From Fagopyrum homotropicum (lineage: Eukaryota > Streptophyta > Magnoliopsida > Caryophyllales > Polygonaceae): 64,000 bases of DNA. The notes under the pieces are model-generated. The model saw nothing but the letters and a program-made list of their open reading frames with translations. It searched no databases and was not told the DNA's origin. Of this stretch, positions 21,019 through 30,474 are shown piece by piece (position 1 is the first letter of the stretch; each line of letters begins with the position of its first letter). Made by a program: the position numbers and the translations under genes. The DNA lies in NCBI GenBank assembly GCA_033239125.1, contig BSWB01000001.1, positions 2,740,501-2,804,500 of the forward strand. The letters are read 5' to 3'.

Positions 21019-22750
21019 TGTAATACCCCAAATTCTGGGAACAGGGAGCGTTACGGGTTAGGACCTCATAATGGGTCCCGACCCTCAGGGTAACAACAAT
21101 ATTAGCGGATCTTGGAACAAGGCACAAATAAATAAATATCAAAATTGATAAAATATCAAAAGGTATAACAAAGGAAAAGCGAAAGACTCTCAGCCGAGTT
21201 TAGACAACAAACTGGAAAGACATCAATAATAATAAACCCCGATCCCGTCCTATAATGTACGGGAACCACCCCGATTGACCACTCCGTCCGGATCACTCAA
21301 CAAGATCTCTAACTAGCAGAGCATCTACAACGACAATACAAACCGTTAGCTAACATTCTAGATATCAGAATAACAGTAAAGGCACAAACACATATAAAAC
21401 ATAAATATATGACATGCTCACACACAACCGGTTATTATCTTTTATTAAGTCATTCATTACTAATTCAACTTAGGTTGTGACACGAGAATCTCCCGAAACT
21501 CGCCCCTGTTTCCGTCACCGACAGGAATAGATCATATTCATGTATCCGTTACTTGTGGGCCTGGTCGCAAGAGCACCTCCCAGACTTCTGTAGAACTGGA
21601 CAAGTGGTCACCGCCCGATTATAATACACTTGGCCCAATTACGGTATAAGGTCGTCCTAGTCCGGTTTTCCATTATAACGATAAAGTAAACAAACACCAC
21701 CAATACAGTTAACCAATACACGGAATGCAGCTAAGTAAGTCCAAGGGACTTACCTGAACCAAAGGAAACTCAAACACAGCTAAACTGCTCAACTTCCTGT
21801 AGGAAAAGATCTACGCCTGCTCAAACAAGGCATCACTTATCAGATTCTATCCGAATGCTAGAAGTCTACACACTTCTAGTCTCATTGACCTCTACAAGGT
21901 CTATAGCAGCGTGCTGGAAGGTTTCTACTTCTAGTCTCGATGACCTCTAATAGATCTCCAACATGCTAAGAAGCACGATTCCTAGTCTCACGATTCCCAG
22001 GAACAACATCATCAACACAAGCTCAACAATTCCCAAACTATAACCAACTCATAAGAAACCACAAGTCACTAACTGACATTCACCCTAATTCATTTAGGTC
22101 CTACCTAGCATGATCTAACTCTAAAAAAGGAAAAGGAAATAAGGATGGAAGCGACTTACCAATAACGATAGTCACTGGAGAAAAGGTGTGAGCGCGGGTG
22201 AACAGAGGCGTGGGGGCATCAACTGGCTTCAGATGCCGCGGGGGCGGCGACAAGGAGGCGCGGGGGCGGTAGCTTGCAGCCGTGGGGGCAGTGAAGCTCT
22301 TGAGATGAACGTCTAGGTTTCTTCGTGTGCAGAACAACAACAAGGCCGGCTTAAACTTCTTCTTCTAACTTCACACGACAGAACTAAACCAAAGGAGCCT
22401 GGAACACATACACAACATCCAACGAAGGCCAAACAAGAATCAAGACTCAATCTTAATTCATGCTAAGAAGAAGAAAGAAGAAAAAGTATTCAGAAAAGAG
22501 ATTTAGGAACAGAAGGGGATCGAAAGGGATGAAGAACTTACAAGGTTTCTTGCAGGGATTCGCAAGGAAAGGTTGCAGCTTGGCTCGAGGTTGAAGAATA
22601 CAAGATAGCAAGAGAAGAAAACGAAAGAGAATACGCGAATACAAGAGTGCGGCTGGAGACAAAAAGGAAGGTCAAAATTAGGTTAAAAGGTAGAGGAAAG
22701 ACCGACCAGAAGATAGAAGATTGGATCTTCTATATCCTTACCTAGTGTTT
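21019..22750 (-). mobile_element. Ty3/gypsy LTR, reverse orientation, 5' end lost
   Basis: The left edge TGTAATACCCCAAATTCTGGG is the reverse complement of the ...TTTGGGGTGTTACA end of the LTRs at 38193, 42116 and 63883. It is followed by the same conserved blocks in reverse (GGACCTCATAATGGGTCCCGAC near 21060, GGTCGTCCTAGTCCGG near 21650, and AAGTAAGTCCAAGGGACTTA near 21735). A CG-rich GCGGGGGCGG patch at 22230-22275 matches the one in the LTR at 36155. The sense 5' end is not recognisable, so the right border is approximate. No internal domain is attached, so it is a solo or truncated LTR. Confidence 0.75.
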
Positions 22751-23189
22751 TTATCTCTATGTGTTCTTAGACCTGATTCTCTGTGTAAATCCCTACCCTT
22801 CTATCAAGTAAATTTTCCAAAAAAGATTTTTTTTTGTCTCAACTTCAATTTCTCTATATTTTTAATATTTTAAAAATAAATAACTGAGATGATAAAATGT
22901 GCTTTACTGCTATTAATTATACAACGCAATTATAGTTTTGTTGTGTGAAAATTTTATGTTTCATTAATTATAATTTAATAGTAAAAAATTGGAAACAAAT
23001 TAATAGTATATTTTAAATTATAATTCCTGATGATTTCATAGTTGTAAATTTATTTTATGTATGAGCTTCATATTCTAATATTCATGTAAAAGTAAAAATT
23101 ATTATAAGAATTCGTAAAAAACATCTAAATTTATTTTATTTGAGAGTTTATATTCGGTTCTAAAAAGGTTTAACTATCACCCGATAAAC
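22751..23189. other. AT-rich intergenic DNA
   Basis: Nothing recognised between the reversed LTR and the MITE at 23193. Confidence 0.45.
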
Positions 23190-23192
23190 TTA

Positions 23193-23483
23193 GGGCCCGT
23201 TTGGTTTAACTCCGAAATTGAAAACGGAATGGAAACGAATCTAGTCCATATGTATACCCTTATTCATGAAAATTTTTGGAATCATTCCTTGTGGTTTGAA
23301 GTAATTGGAGTAGAGTTTGATTATTTTTGATACCCTATAGGGTAATAAAATGTGGGGAATCAAGTGCATTTTGCCTTAAATCATAATGAATGATTCCATA
23401 CAATACCATGAATAAGGATATAGATATGGACTAAATTCGTTTCCATTCCGTTTCCGTTTCCGGAGTTGGAAACAAACGGGCCC
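23193..23483. mobile_element. MITE, Tourist-like, with TTA target-site duplication
   Basis: A 291-bp element with inverted ends of about 48 bp, starting GGGCCCGTTTGG and ending in its complement. The inner arms share AACTCCG and AACGGAATGGAAACGAAT. TTA flanks it directly on both sides (23190-23192 and 23484-23486), the 3-bp duplication of PIF/Harbinger MITEs. The same family is present upstream of monooxygenase copy C (50925-51302). Non-coding. Confidence 0.9.
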
Positions 23484-23804
23484 TTAACCGATCCAAAATT
23501 GATAAATTTATTTCTATATTTGAATATTATTTATGGGCAATAATTGGATCAAGTAGAGCAAAATTCAAGATATTGCTAAGCTACGTCATTAGTTTTGTTT
23601 ATACGTATTTTTAAAATTAAACTTTGTATTATTACCGACATCTTTAGAATGATAACACCTCCAATTAATATAATTTATCCAATAATAATTGATTAATCGA
23701 ATATTATTTGTCAGCAATAACCGGATCAAACTACAAATCACGTCGCAATCAATTAACTACCACACAAGATTACACGTGAATCATGTGATAGAGTGGTTGT
23801 GTGG
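23484..23804. other. AT-rich DNA with GTCGCAATCAATTA repeat words
   Basis: Contains AATAACCGGATC and CGTCGCAATCAATTA, which are repeated several times at 26577-26840. No gene seen. Confidence 0.5.
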
Positions 23805-24263
23805 TTTTATTATGAACATTGGGTCCTGCTCGGTTCTTATGGCTGAGCTTTGGGGTCTTTCTGCGGGTCTCTATTAGGCATGGGAGAAGGGCTTTCGGAA
23901 GATCATTGTCGAGATCGATTTAGAATTGGTAGTCAAGCTGGTGCAACGGTCTATCCCGACTTATCACCCGCTATTTAGTCTGGTATCCAGGTTCCAAGGC
24001 TTCATTCGTAGGAATTGACAGGTCCAAATCCGTCACATTTATCGAGAAGCTAATGGTGTTGCTAACCACATGGCTGCACTTGCTTCTTCCTATCCTTTAA
24101 GCTATTTTTATATTCAGAATCTACATGTTTCTTTAATTCCTAGTTTGAAAAAAAGATGTCCGTGGAGTGGCGACCCGCAGGATAGTCCCTTGTTAGCCTG
24201 TATTGTTTTAAATAAAATCTACGACATGGCCGCAGGCCCCGTAGGCATTACCAAAAAAAAAAA
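23805..24263 (+). mobile_element. LINE 3' remnant: end of RNase H, 3' UTR and poly(A)
   Basis: The translation gives MAELWGL, then after a stop KIIVEIDLELVVKLVQRS, then HIYREANGVANHMAALA. These are the last three motif blocks of a plant LINE RNase H (E, D and the final N/D region). Stops and a frame change break it. About 150 bp of 3' untranslated sequence and a run of A at 24251-24263 follow. It is 5'-truncated, as is usual for LINEs. Confidence 0.85.
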
Positions 24264-24277
24264 AATTATTTTACATA

Positions 24278-24278
<1 letters not shown>

Positions 24279-24308
<30 letters not shown>
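24279..24308. repeat. (ATT)n microsatellite
   Basis: Ten ATT units directly after the LINE poly(A) tail. Confidence 0.9.
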
Positions 24309-24309
<1 letters not shown>

Positions 24310-24310
<1 letters not shown>

Positions 24311-24720
24311 TTATAGACTTGTGATTATTATGTTGAATTAATTGAAAAAATTATGTGCTTATTAATTTAAGTATGTGTAAATAATTGATCGGAATTTTTT
24401 ACATAATTAATTAAATAATACTACTCAAATATTATTACTTTTAATACAAAAAAAATGCGTGAAGAATTTTTAAAAAAATATATAATATATATTATTATTT
24501 ATAACTATATATTTATATATAAATACTCGTACGATCAACTATCGTTAATTAAAAGGAGTTTAATGTTATAAGTGTTTGTTCTTTTCAGTGTTTTTTCTTA
24601 ATAGACTTTTTTTTTTAAATCACAATCCTTCTATCTTTTCATTGTTTTTTATTCTTTATACTAATATATTGTAATTACTATCTATATAACTATATAAAAA
24701 TTAAAGAATATATATATATA
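24310..24720. other. AT-rich intergenic DNA
   Basis: No recognised feature. It ends in a (TA)n run that hosts the next element. Confidence 0.45.
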
Positions 24721-24722
24721 TA

Positions 24723-25373
24723 TAGGTTAATGTTCAGGTACGGTTCAATTAATGCGGTACGGCCGTACGTACGGGCGACACGTGTCCCGAATTTTTTATT
24801 TTTATTTTTTTCTGAAACGATTTTTTTTTTCGGAAACGAATGAAAATTTGTTTGAACTACCATGTTATAATTTATGCACTATTCTCCTATAAAATTTGAG
24901 CTATTCCCTTATAATCCATGAACTATTACTTTTTAATATAACTCATGAACTATCCCATAATAAGTTTTGAACTATTACTTTCACTCCTTTATAAATTTTG
25001 CACTTTGAACTATTTTATTATAATTCATGAACTGTCCTATAATAAGTTTTGAACTATTACTTTCACTCCTTTATAAATTTTACATTGTGAATTATTCTAT
25101 TATAATTCATGAACTATCCTTTTAGAAGTTATGAACTATTTATTAATAAGTTTTGAACTATTACTTTCATTTCTTTATACATTTTGCACTATGAACTATT
25201 CTATTATAATTCATGAACTATCCTTTTATAAGTTATGAACTATTCCTTAATAAGTTTTGAACTATTACTTTTACTCGTTTTAAAAAAAAAAAATTTCCCC
25301 GGGACACGTGTCGGCCGTACGGTTGGTCGCATGGCCGTATCGGAATAATGTGCCTTACTTGAACAACACCCTA
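24723..25373. mobile_element. Long-TIR MITE inserted in (TA)n, with internal tandem repeats
   Basis: The left arm TATAGGTTAATGTTCAGGTA...GTACGGCC...GACACGTGTCCCG is mirrored on the right by GGGACACGTGTC...GGCCGTACGG...GAACAACACCCTATA. The terminal inverted repeats are imperfect and about 70-80 bp long. Runs of TA on both sides hide any target-site duplication. The interior has units starting ACTATTACTTT at 24971, 25053, 25157 and 25261, giving unit lengths of 82, 104 and 104 bp. No protein is encoded. Confidence 0.8.
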
Positions 25374-25521
25374 TATATATATAAAGTAAAATAATTTATT
25401 TCCGTTCTTTAAAAAGTGCGAAGCTATTTTCGCGTAAAAATTTTGTAATCGGAGTAGTCTTTGAAAACAAAGAATAAACCGGTCCAAGTTTTGACGAGTC
25501 AGATATGATGTGGGGTGCATC

Positions 25522-26203
25522 TAGACCTGTACAAATCCGGGCTTGGGCCGGGTTCGGGACGGGCCATACCTAAAAACTCTACCAGGAAGATGCGGGTCGG
25601 GCTGGCCCGGCCCGGCTTGCCCGGGCCATAAACTCTACCCATGTCCACCCATGTAAAAAACGGGCGGGCTACCGGGCCGGCCCGGATGGCCCATGCGTAC
25701 TTGCTTGTGCGCCTTTTTCCGGAATTTATCGTTCAAAAAAGTAATATAATGAATTTAATACACACTTTCAATCCAATTATACTTGCATAGTGCACTATCA
25801 ACAAGTTCAATAACAATCAACACACAAAAATGAACAAGTCCAAATAACTAAAAAATAATAAGTACCATTACAGTCAAGCTAGTTCTACAATCTTGTGTTA
25901 CAAACGAATATAACTCATCAAAATGGTCCATACAAATTAAATGAACAATCAGAATATGTAACACTCAAAACAATATAAGTTATATGCACGCACACACACA
26001 CAAACACACACACATATATATATATATATATTATAGGTATAAAACTATATACGGGCCGGGCCGGGTTAGCCCGCGGGTCAAAATGTTTACCGTACCCGTC
26101 CCATCAAAATGCGGGCCGGGCCCGAACGGGCCAAACTTGTTGTCCATACCCATATTTTTTTCCGGGCGGGCTGGACGGGCCGACCCAGTTTTGTACAGGT
26201 CTA
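25522..26203. mobile_element. Non-autonomous hAT-type element with 8-bp TSD
   Basis: 682 bp, starting TAGACCTGTACAAA and ending TTTTGTACAGGTCTA, a terminal inverted repeat. The direct repeat GGTGCATC stands immediately outside both ends (25514-25521 and 26204-26211), the 8-bp duplication characteristic of hAT transposition. The arms are rich in GGGCCGGGC-type words, with islands of very high G+C around an AT-rich centre that includes CA and TA microsatellite runs at 25987-26032. No transposase is present, so it would need one in trans. Confidence 0.92.
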
Positions 26204-26350
26204 GGTGCATCGCATGTCCAAACGTATATACTCATTAGACATGAGTCAACACATATCATAAAATTAATATTTGTAATTTACCAACCTTATATACTAGATT
26301 TATATACTAGTTTAATTATCCCTTTATTATCGATGCGAAAATATTATAGG

Positions 26351-26532
26351 GTAATTTTGATAACTAGGTCTTTATGAAAAAACTAGAGTAGTAACTAGAT
26401 TTTTTAATGTTTCAATTAAGTAAATATACCCTAACTTTTATATTTATTTTCAAACTTTACACATTGTTCTCTCAGAGTACATTTACTAAACACAAAACTA
26501 GAAAAAACCTAGTAAACCAAATTGTTTCAATA
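26351..26532 (+). repeat. Dispersed ~180-bp repeat, copy 3
   Basis: A nearly complete copy, from GGGTAATTTTGATAACTAGG to CTAGTAAACCAAATTG. It is closest to the copy at 49927. Confidence 0.8.
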
Positions 26533-26576
26533 AATATTATTTATTCCATAATAATTGATTGGCCGGATATCATTTA

Positions 26577-26840
26577 TTAATAATAAGCGGATCTAAACAA
26601 AATAATGTCGCAATCAATTATAACTTACACATAAAATCAGCAATAACCGGATCTAAGCAAAGCCATGTCGCAATCAATTATAACTTACACACAATATCAT
26701 ATTGTTTTCTACTTACAATTAATATTATTATTTAATTTATGCACCAATGTTTAGTATGTTAACTTAATTTATAATATCATGTGCTTATAATATCATGTTG
26801 TTTTCTAAACAAAATAATGTCGCAATCAATTATAACTTTT
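26577..26840. repeat. Short local repeats of ATGTCGCAATCAATTATAAC
   Basis: The 20-bp word occurs three times (about 26607, 26667 and 26817), usually next to CGGATCTAA or TCTAAACAAAATA. ATCATGTTGTTTTCT-type words also recur. A related copy is near 23740. It looks like a small decayed tandem array. Confidence 0.75.
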
Positions 26841-26923
26841 CATATTTCTTTTCCATTTCTATATAGCTCACTAATGTCATGTTGATTTCTACTTACAATT
26901 ATGCTCCAATAAGGTTATTTTAA

Positions 26924-26964
<41 letters not shown>
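26924..26964. repeat. (TTA)n run at the 3' edge of the retroelement remnant
   Basis: About thirteen TTA units. Read on the - strand this is a (TAA)n run directly after the end of the retroelement sequence at 26975-28110, so it may be the element's own tail. Confidence 0.85.
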
Positions 26965-26965
<1 letters not shown>

Positions 26966-26974
26966 GAAGGTAAA

Positions 26975-28110
26975 ACACATTACATGCCGCTAGATGGGAG
27001 CCGACTAACAAGTTGGGCTCCGCATCCCTTTTGAATAGTAAACACAATCCTAGTCAAAATAAAACAAGTACTCCTACTATATTCGGAAAACTCTTTAGCA
27101 ACCGAGCCCAATCTTTTAAGAAGTTTCACCGCGTCGTCACCCAAGTCGTCAAACATGGAAAAGGAAAAGGGAAGAAAGCGATACCCCATTGAGCTACAAA
27201 CCTCCGCATACTTCTTTCTCTTGTTATTAACAGCGACCCTCACAGCTTTACCAGGAATGAAGTTAGAAAGGTCAGGTGAAGAGAAAAGGAGATGTATCAG
27301 TGAGCCAACACATGTGTCTTTGCCCTGAAACCAATTATAGAAAAAGATGTCGGTCGGACGCAGCTCCCCACCACCACCATCAATCATACCAGTATGGACC
27401 TCTTTTCGGACAAAGATCCCAATCTTAAGATACTCATCAAAAATGACATCACGCACCTTGTTATGTCGGTGCTTAATACCAACCTGTGCAGCACAAGCAA
27501 GACCATGGTCACCCAAGCGTCCAAAATGCCCTTCTTGCAAGCAGGGCACTTGAACCCCTCCCTAAACATTTCGATGCCCAGACGGTACTTAACAACGGTC
27601 TGAAAGGTATTCGAGTTCATAACCTGACCAATACTAGAAACCGGGACCGCTTTAAGCTAATGTTGAGCCAGGGGTAGCCTCAAGCTCTCAACTAAGGTCT
27701 TTTGCCTAACCGTAAGGTCAAAGTCCCTCAGAAAACCCTTAAACACGATATTGTAATAATATCCAACCAATTTCTTCATTAATGGGGGATGGGCATATCA
27801 CAATCATGTCCAAGTCGTAGTCTTTACAAAAGTTGATCCAATAAGTAGCAACCGACTCAAAAGCGACTCCATCGCCCAAAACACCAGAAAGCCTCAAGGT
27901 CTGATCCTGCAAGCTACGGGTCTGAGATCTCGAAGCTAGAAAAGCAAAATGCAAAGTATCAGCACAAGAAAGAATGCCAAGCCCTCCGTCACTAATCGGC
28001 AAGGTAGAGAGCCGCCATTGAAGGGGGCCACATCCAGCCCCTAAGTAGTGACAATCTACTCAACAGAACAACGAAGGGCATGATCAAAGACCTCCATAGC
28101 CTAAAAAAAA
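26975..28110 (-). mobile_element. Non-LTR retroelement remnant: RT C-terminal region, zinc cluster and putative nuclease domain
   Basis: The upstream part (about 28110-27739) reads VFDHALR, LPISDGGLGILSCADT and FLASRSQT, a segment that follows the reverse transcriptase in a plant retroelement family. After a frame break, 27620-27550 reads FKCPACKKG. The frame 27549-26980 (189 open codons) continues with LGDHGLAC, RHNKVRDVIF, ELRPTDIFFYNW and a long C-terminus with FLPFSFSMFDDLG. CPAC plus DH...C looks like a zinc cluster, and the R/D positions in RPTD fit a restriction-like endonuclease, as in R2-type LINEs. That nuclease reading is my inference from memory of related plant proteins. Reverse transcriptase proper is missing. 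Confidence 0.55.
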
Positions 28111-28235
28111 TGAGAGGGGGAGCAGTCCGCATAGCAAAGTAAATAATATTATTTAAAAAGGTTAGTTATTTTCAGTTTTTCCTTTATAGACTTTTTTTTA
28201 ATAAAATTTTTAAATAACAAGCCTTCAATCTTTTG

Positions 28236-28356
28236 GGTCCAATTAAAGAAACCACTTTACATTGGGCCCAAATAAAAGGCCCATTTTTATATTGGGCCCA
28301 ACTAAAAGCCCACATTGACTTGGGCCATTCGAATGACAATACAAGGACCAGGCCCA
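28236..28356 (+). promoter_or_regulatory. Site II (TGGGCC/GGCCCA) array, RPS26 promoter
   Basis: TGGGCCCA at 28263-28270 and 28293-28300, GGCCCA at 28278-28283 and 28351-28356, TGGGCC at 28321-28326 and AGCCCA at 28307-28312. Clustered site II elements, bound by TCP factors, are typical of plant ribosomal-protein promoters. A telo-box-like AAACCCTT follows at 28413. The array ends about 105 bp before the start codon. The factor binding is known for the class and not shown here. Confidence 0.85.
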
Positions 28357-28461
28357 TCTCTCTGTATTCTAACATATTCTCAACCCTTCTTTCAGTTGCA
28401 CACTCTCAAGCGAAACCCTTGAATTCCCCTGCTCCCTTCCGTTCGTGTGTGCCGAATCAAC

Positions 28462-29755
28462 ATGGTGAATATCGATTCTTCTTCTATTCCTCAAAAAACT
28501 TATGCTATGGATTCGTAGTTTCAATTTATGCTATGGATTCATACTTTTAATTTATGCTAATCCTCTCTCATGTATCTATTTGATCTTGATTTTGCCTAGA
28601 CTTTCAAGAGGAGGAATGGTGGTCGCAACAAGCATGGCCGCGGCCATGTCAAATTCATTCGCTGCTCCAACTGTGGCAAATGCTGCCCTAAAGTAAATAC
28701 CTTTGCCTTACTTATTTGAAAAAACTACGGTTTTGCCAGTCGAGGCTGTTCTTATGTCTTTATCATTAGTGGAATACTAGTTATCTTAGTTCTGTCTGTG
28801 ATTGCAGTATTGTTTTGCTTATAATAGATCTAGAATATGGATTATCCTATTGATCTGAATACATTTAGTTTGGGTCGCAAGTTCTATCAGGAGTTTGATT
28901 TTTGTTCTTGTGAGAGTGTATATTCTAAGTAGCGATGAATCTGTACACTGTTGTCTGATTAAATTCTCCTTTCCTTTTGATTATAAAGGACAAGGCTATC
29001 AAGAGATTCCTTGTGAGGAACATTGTGGAGCAAGCTGCTGTTAGAGATGTCCAGGAAGCTTGTGTCTATGATGGTAAATCATATCATTATCTTCATTTTC
29101 TGTTTTAACAGCTTGATCTTAATTTGTAATGAATATTGATTTTGTTTGCTTATTAATTGTTTTGGTAATCAGGATACACCCTCCCCAAGCTTTACACCAA
29201 GATCCAGCACTGTGTTTCATGTGCTATCCACTCTCATGTTGTTAGGGTTCGTTCCGTTACTGACAGGAAGAACCGTGAGCCCCCACAGCGATACAGACGC
29301 AGGGTATGTTTTCTGTACATGATCGTTAGTAGATTTGTAGCCTATCAATGATTTTTTGGTTATTGTTGATTGTGATGAATTCTTGCATTAGTGAATCAAT
29401 TTCACCTTTTAATTTGTGCACAACTTAATGTCTTTTCTTACTTGCTTTTATCATTGGTTTGTGCACTATGTCGCGATTGATTAACTCTGGGTATGATGTT
29501 GTACATAATCTTTAGTGCATCTTTGTAGACTATCAAATATTTCTTTGTTATTGTTGATTAGGATGAAATTTTGCATATATGAATCAATTTCACCTTTTAG
29601 TTTGTGCACAATGTTGTGTGTTTGATTAATGGCTACTCTTACCTGCATTTATCATTATCACTAATGGGATGACATGGCAGGATGATGTGCCAAAGGCTGG
29701 ACAAGCTCCACGCCCCGGTGGTGCCCCTGGTGCTCCAAGGCCGGCAGCTGCATAA
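28462..29755 (+). CDS. RPS26: 40S ribosomal protein S26 (eS26), five exons
   Basis: Exons 28462-28464 (the ATG alone), 28600-28692, 28989-29073, 29173-29303 and 29681-29755, all GT/AG, join to 387 bp, or 128 residues. The protein starts MTFKRRNGGRNKHGRGHVK, has the CSNCGKCC cluster, continues with KAIKRFLVRN and the CVSCAIHSHVVRVR segment, and ends in an Ala/Gly/Pro tail. The four cysteines in two CxxC pairs are the zinc-binding set of eS26, which sits at the mRNA exit site of the small subunit. Splitting off the initiator ATG in its own exon is common in plant ribosomal-protein genes. Length and sequence look fully functional. It is the only clear housekeeping gene in the window and is driven by the site II array just upstream. 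Confidence 0.96.
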
Positions 29756-30113
29756 TCCTTTGGTTCTCAACAAGCTTTACTTATCGAACAAGCTAGCAAC
29801 TGAACTAGATGAAATCATGTTTACTATATTGGAACAAATTTTGATATCTTGTTATTGTTTTCTGAGATTTTGCCTATAGTGATTTCCTTGTTTTATTACG
29901 TTTATTCCAGCTTTGGTATGTTTTTCGGATTCGTTGCTAGTTTGATTTGATCCAAGGTTTCCTGCAACCTAGGCATTGTTGCTCTCCTTTGTTTTGTAGA
30001 ATGCAAGGTTGTCCTTTACTCAGCTAGCCTTAGTGTTGAATAGACAAACAACCGAGTGCAACTGGATCCATCTGTATATACATGCTAGAGTAGAACATAC
30101 ATAACTAAGGGCT
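29756..30113 (+). other. RPS26 3' untranslated region and downstream DNA
   Basis: T-rich sequence as expected of a plant 3' UTR, then intergenic DNA. An exact cleavage site could not be fixed. Nothing else recognised. Confidence 0.5.
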
Positions 30114-30116
30114 TAA

Positions 30117-30290
30117 GGGCTCATTTGGAAAGGTTAAGACTTAAGAATCATTTTTGGTAACGGAATGATTTTGAATCAATGAAAGATTATGTTTGTTTAG
30201 TACTTTTTAACACACGAAAATAATTCAATCATTTCCTTTCTTTCCGATTCAATTCCATTTTCATTCCACCAATTCAACCAAACGGGTATC
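30117..30290. mobile_element. Short MITE between RPS26 and monooxygenase copy B
   Basis: Starts GGGCTCATTTGG and ends with TTCCACCAATTCAACCAAACGGG. The same right arm appears in the MITE at 49581. The flanks are themselves direct repeats: ATCCATCTGTATATACATGCTAG at 30066 and ATCCATCTATATAT...CATGCTAG at 30287. Insertion was therefore accompanied or followed by a small flank duplication. Non-coding. Confidence 0.65.
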
Positions 30291-30474
30291 CATCTATATA
30301 TATATATATACACATGCTAGAGTAGACTAGATACAACATTCTTCCTGCCAGTAATGTAAAAGATTAAAATGATCATTACTTCTATATATCAATGAGAAAG
30401 GAAACAATGTCACACACTCCTTGCAACAATATACAAAACAAATGCGTATCTTACAACATTTAACTCAATTGTTC

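Noticed and set aside
22101..22662. Open frames inside the reversed gypsy LTR
   Set aside because: They follow the local composition of the LTR and have no homologous frame in the other LTR copies.
25987..26032. CA/TA run as a possible promoter element
   Set aside because: Simple microsatellite inside the hAT-type element.
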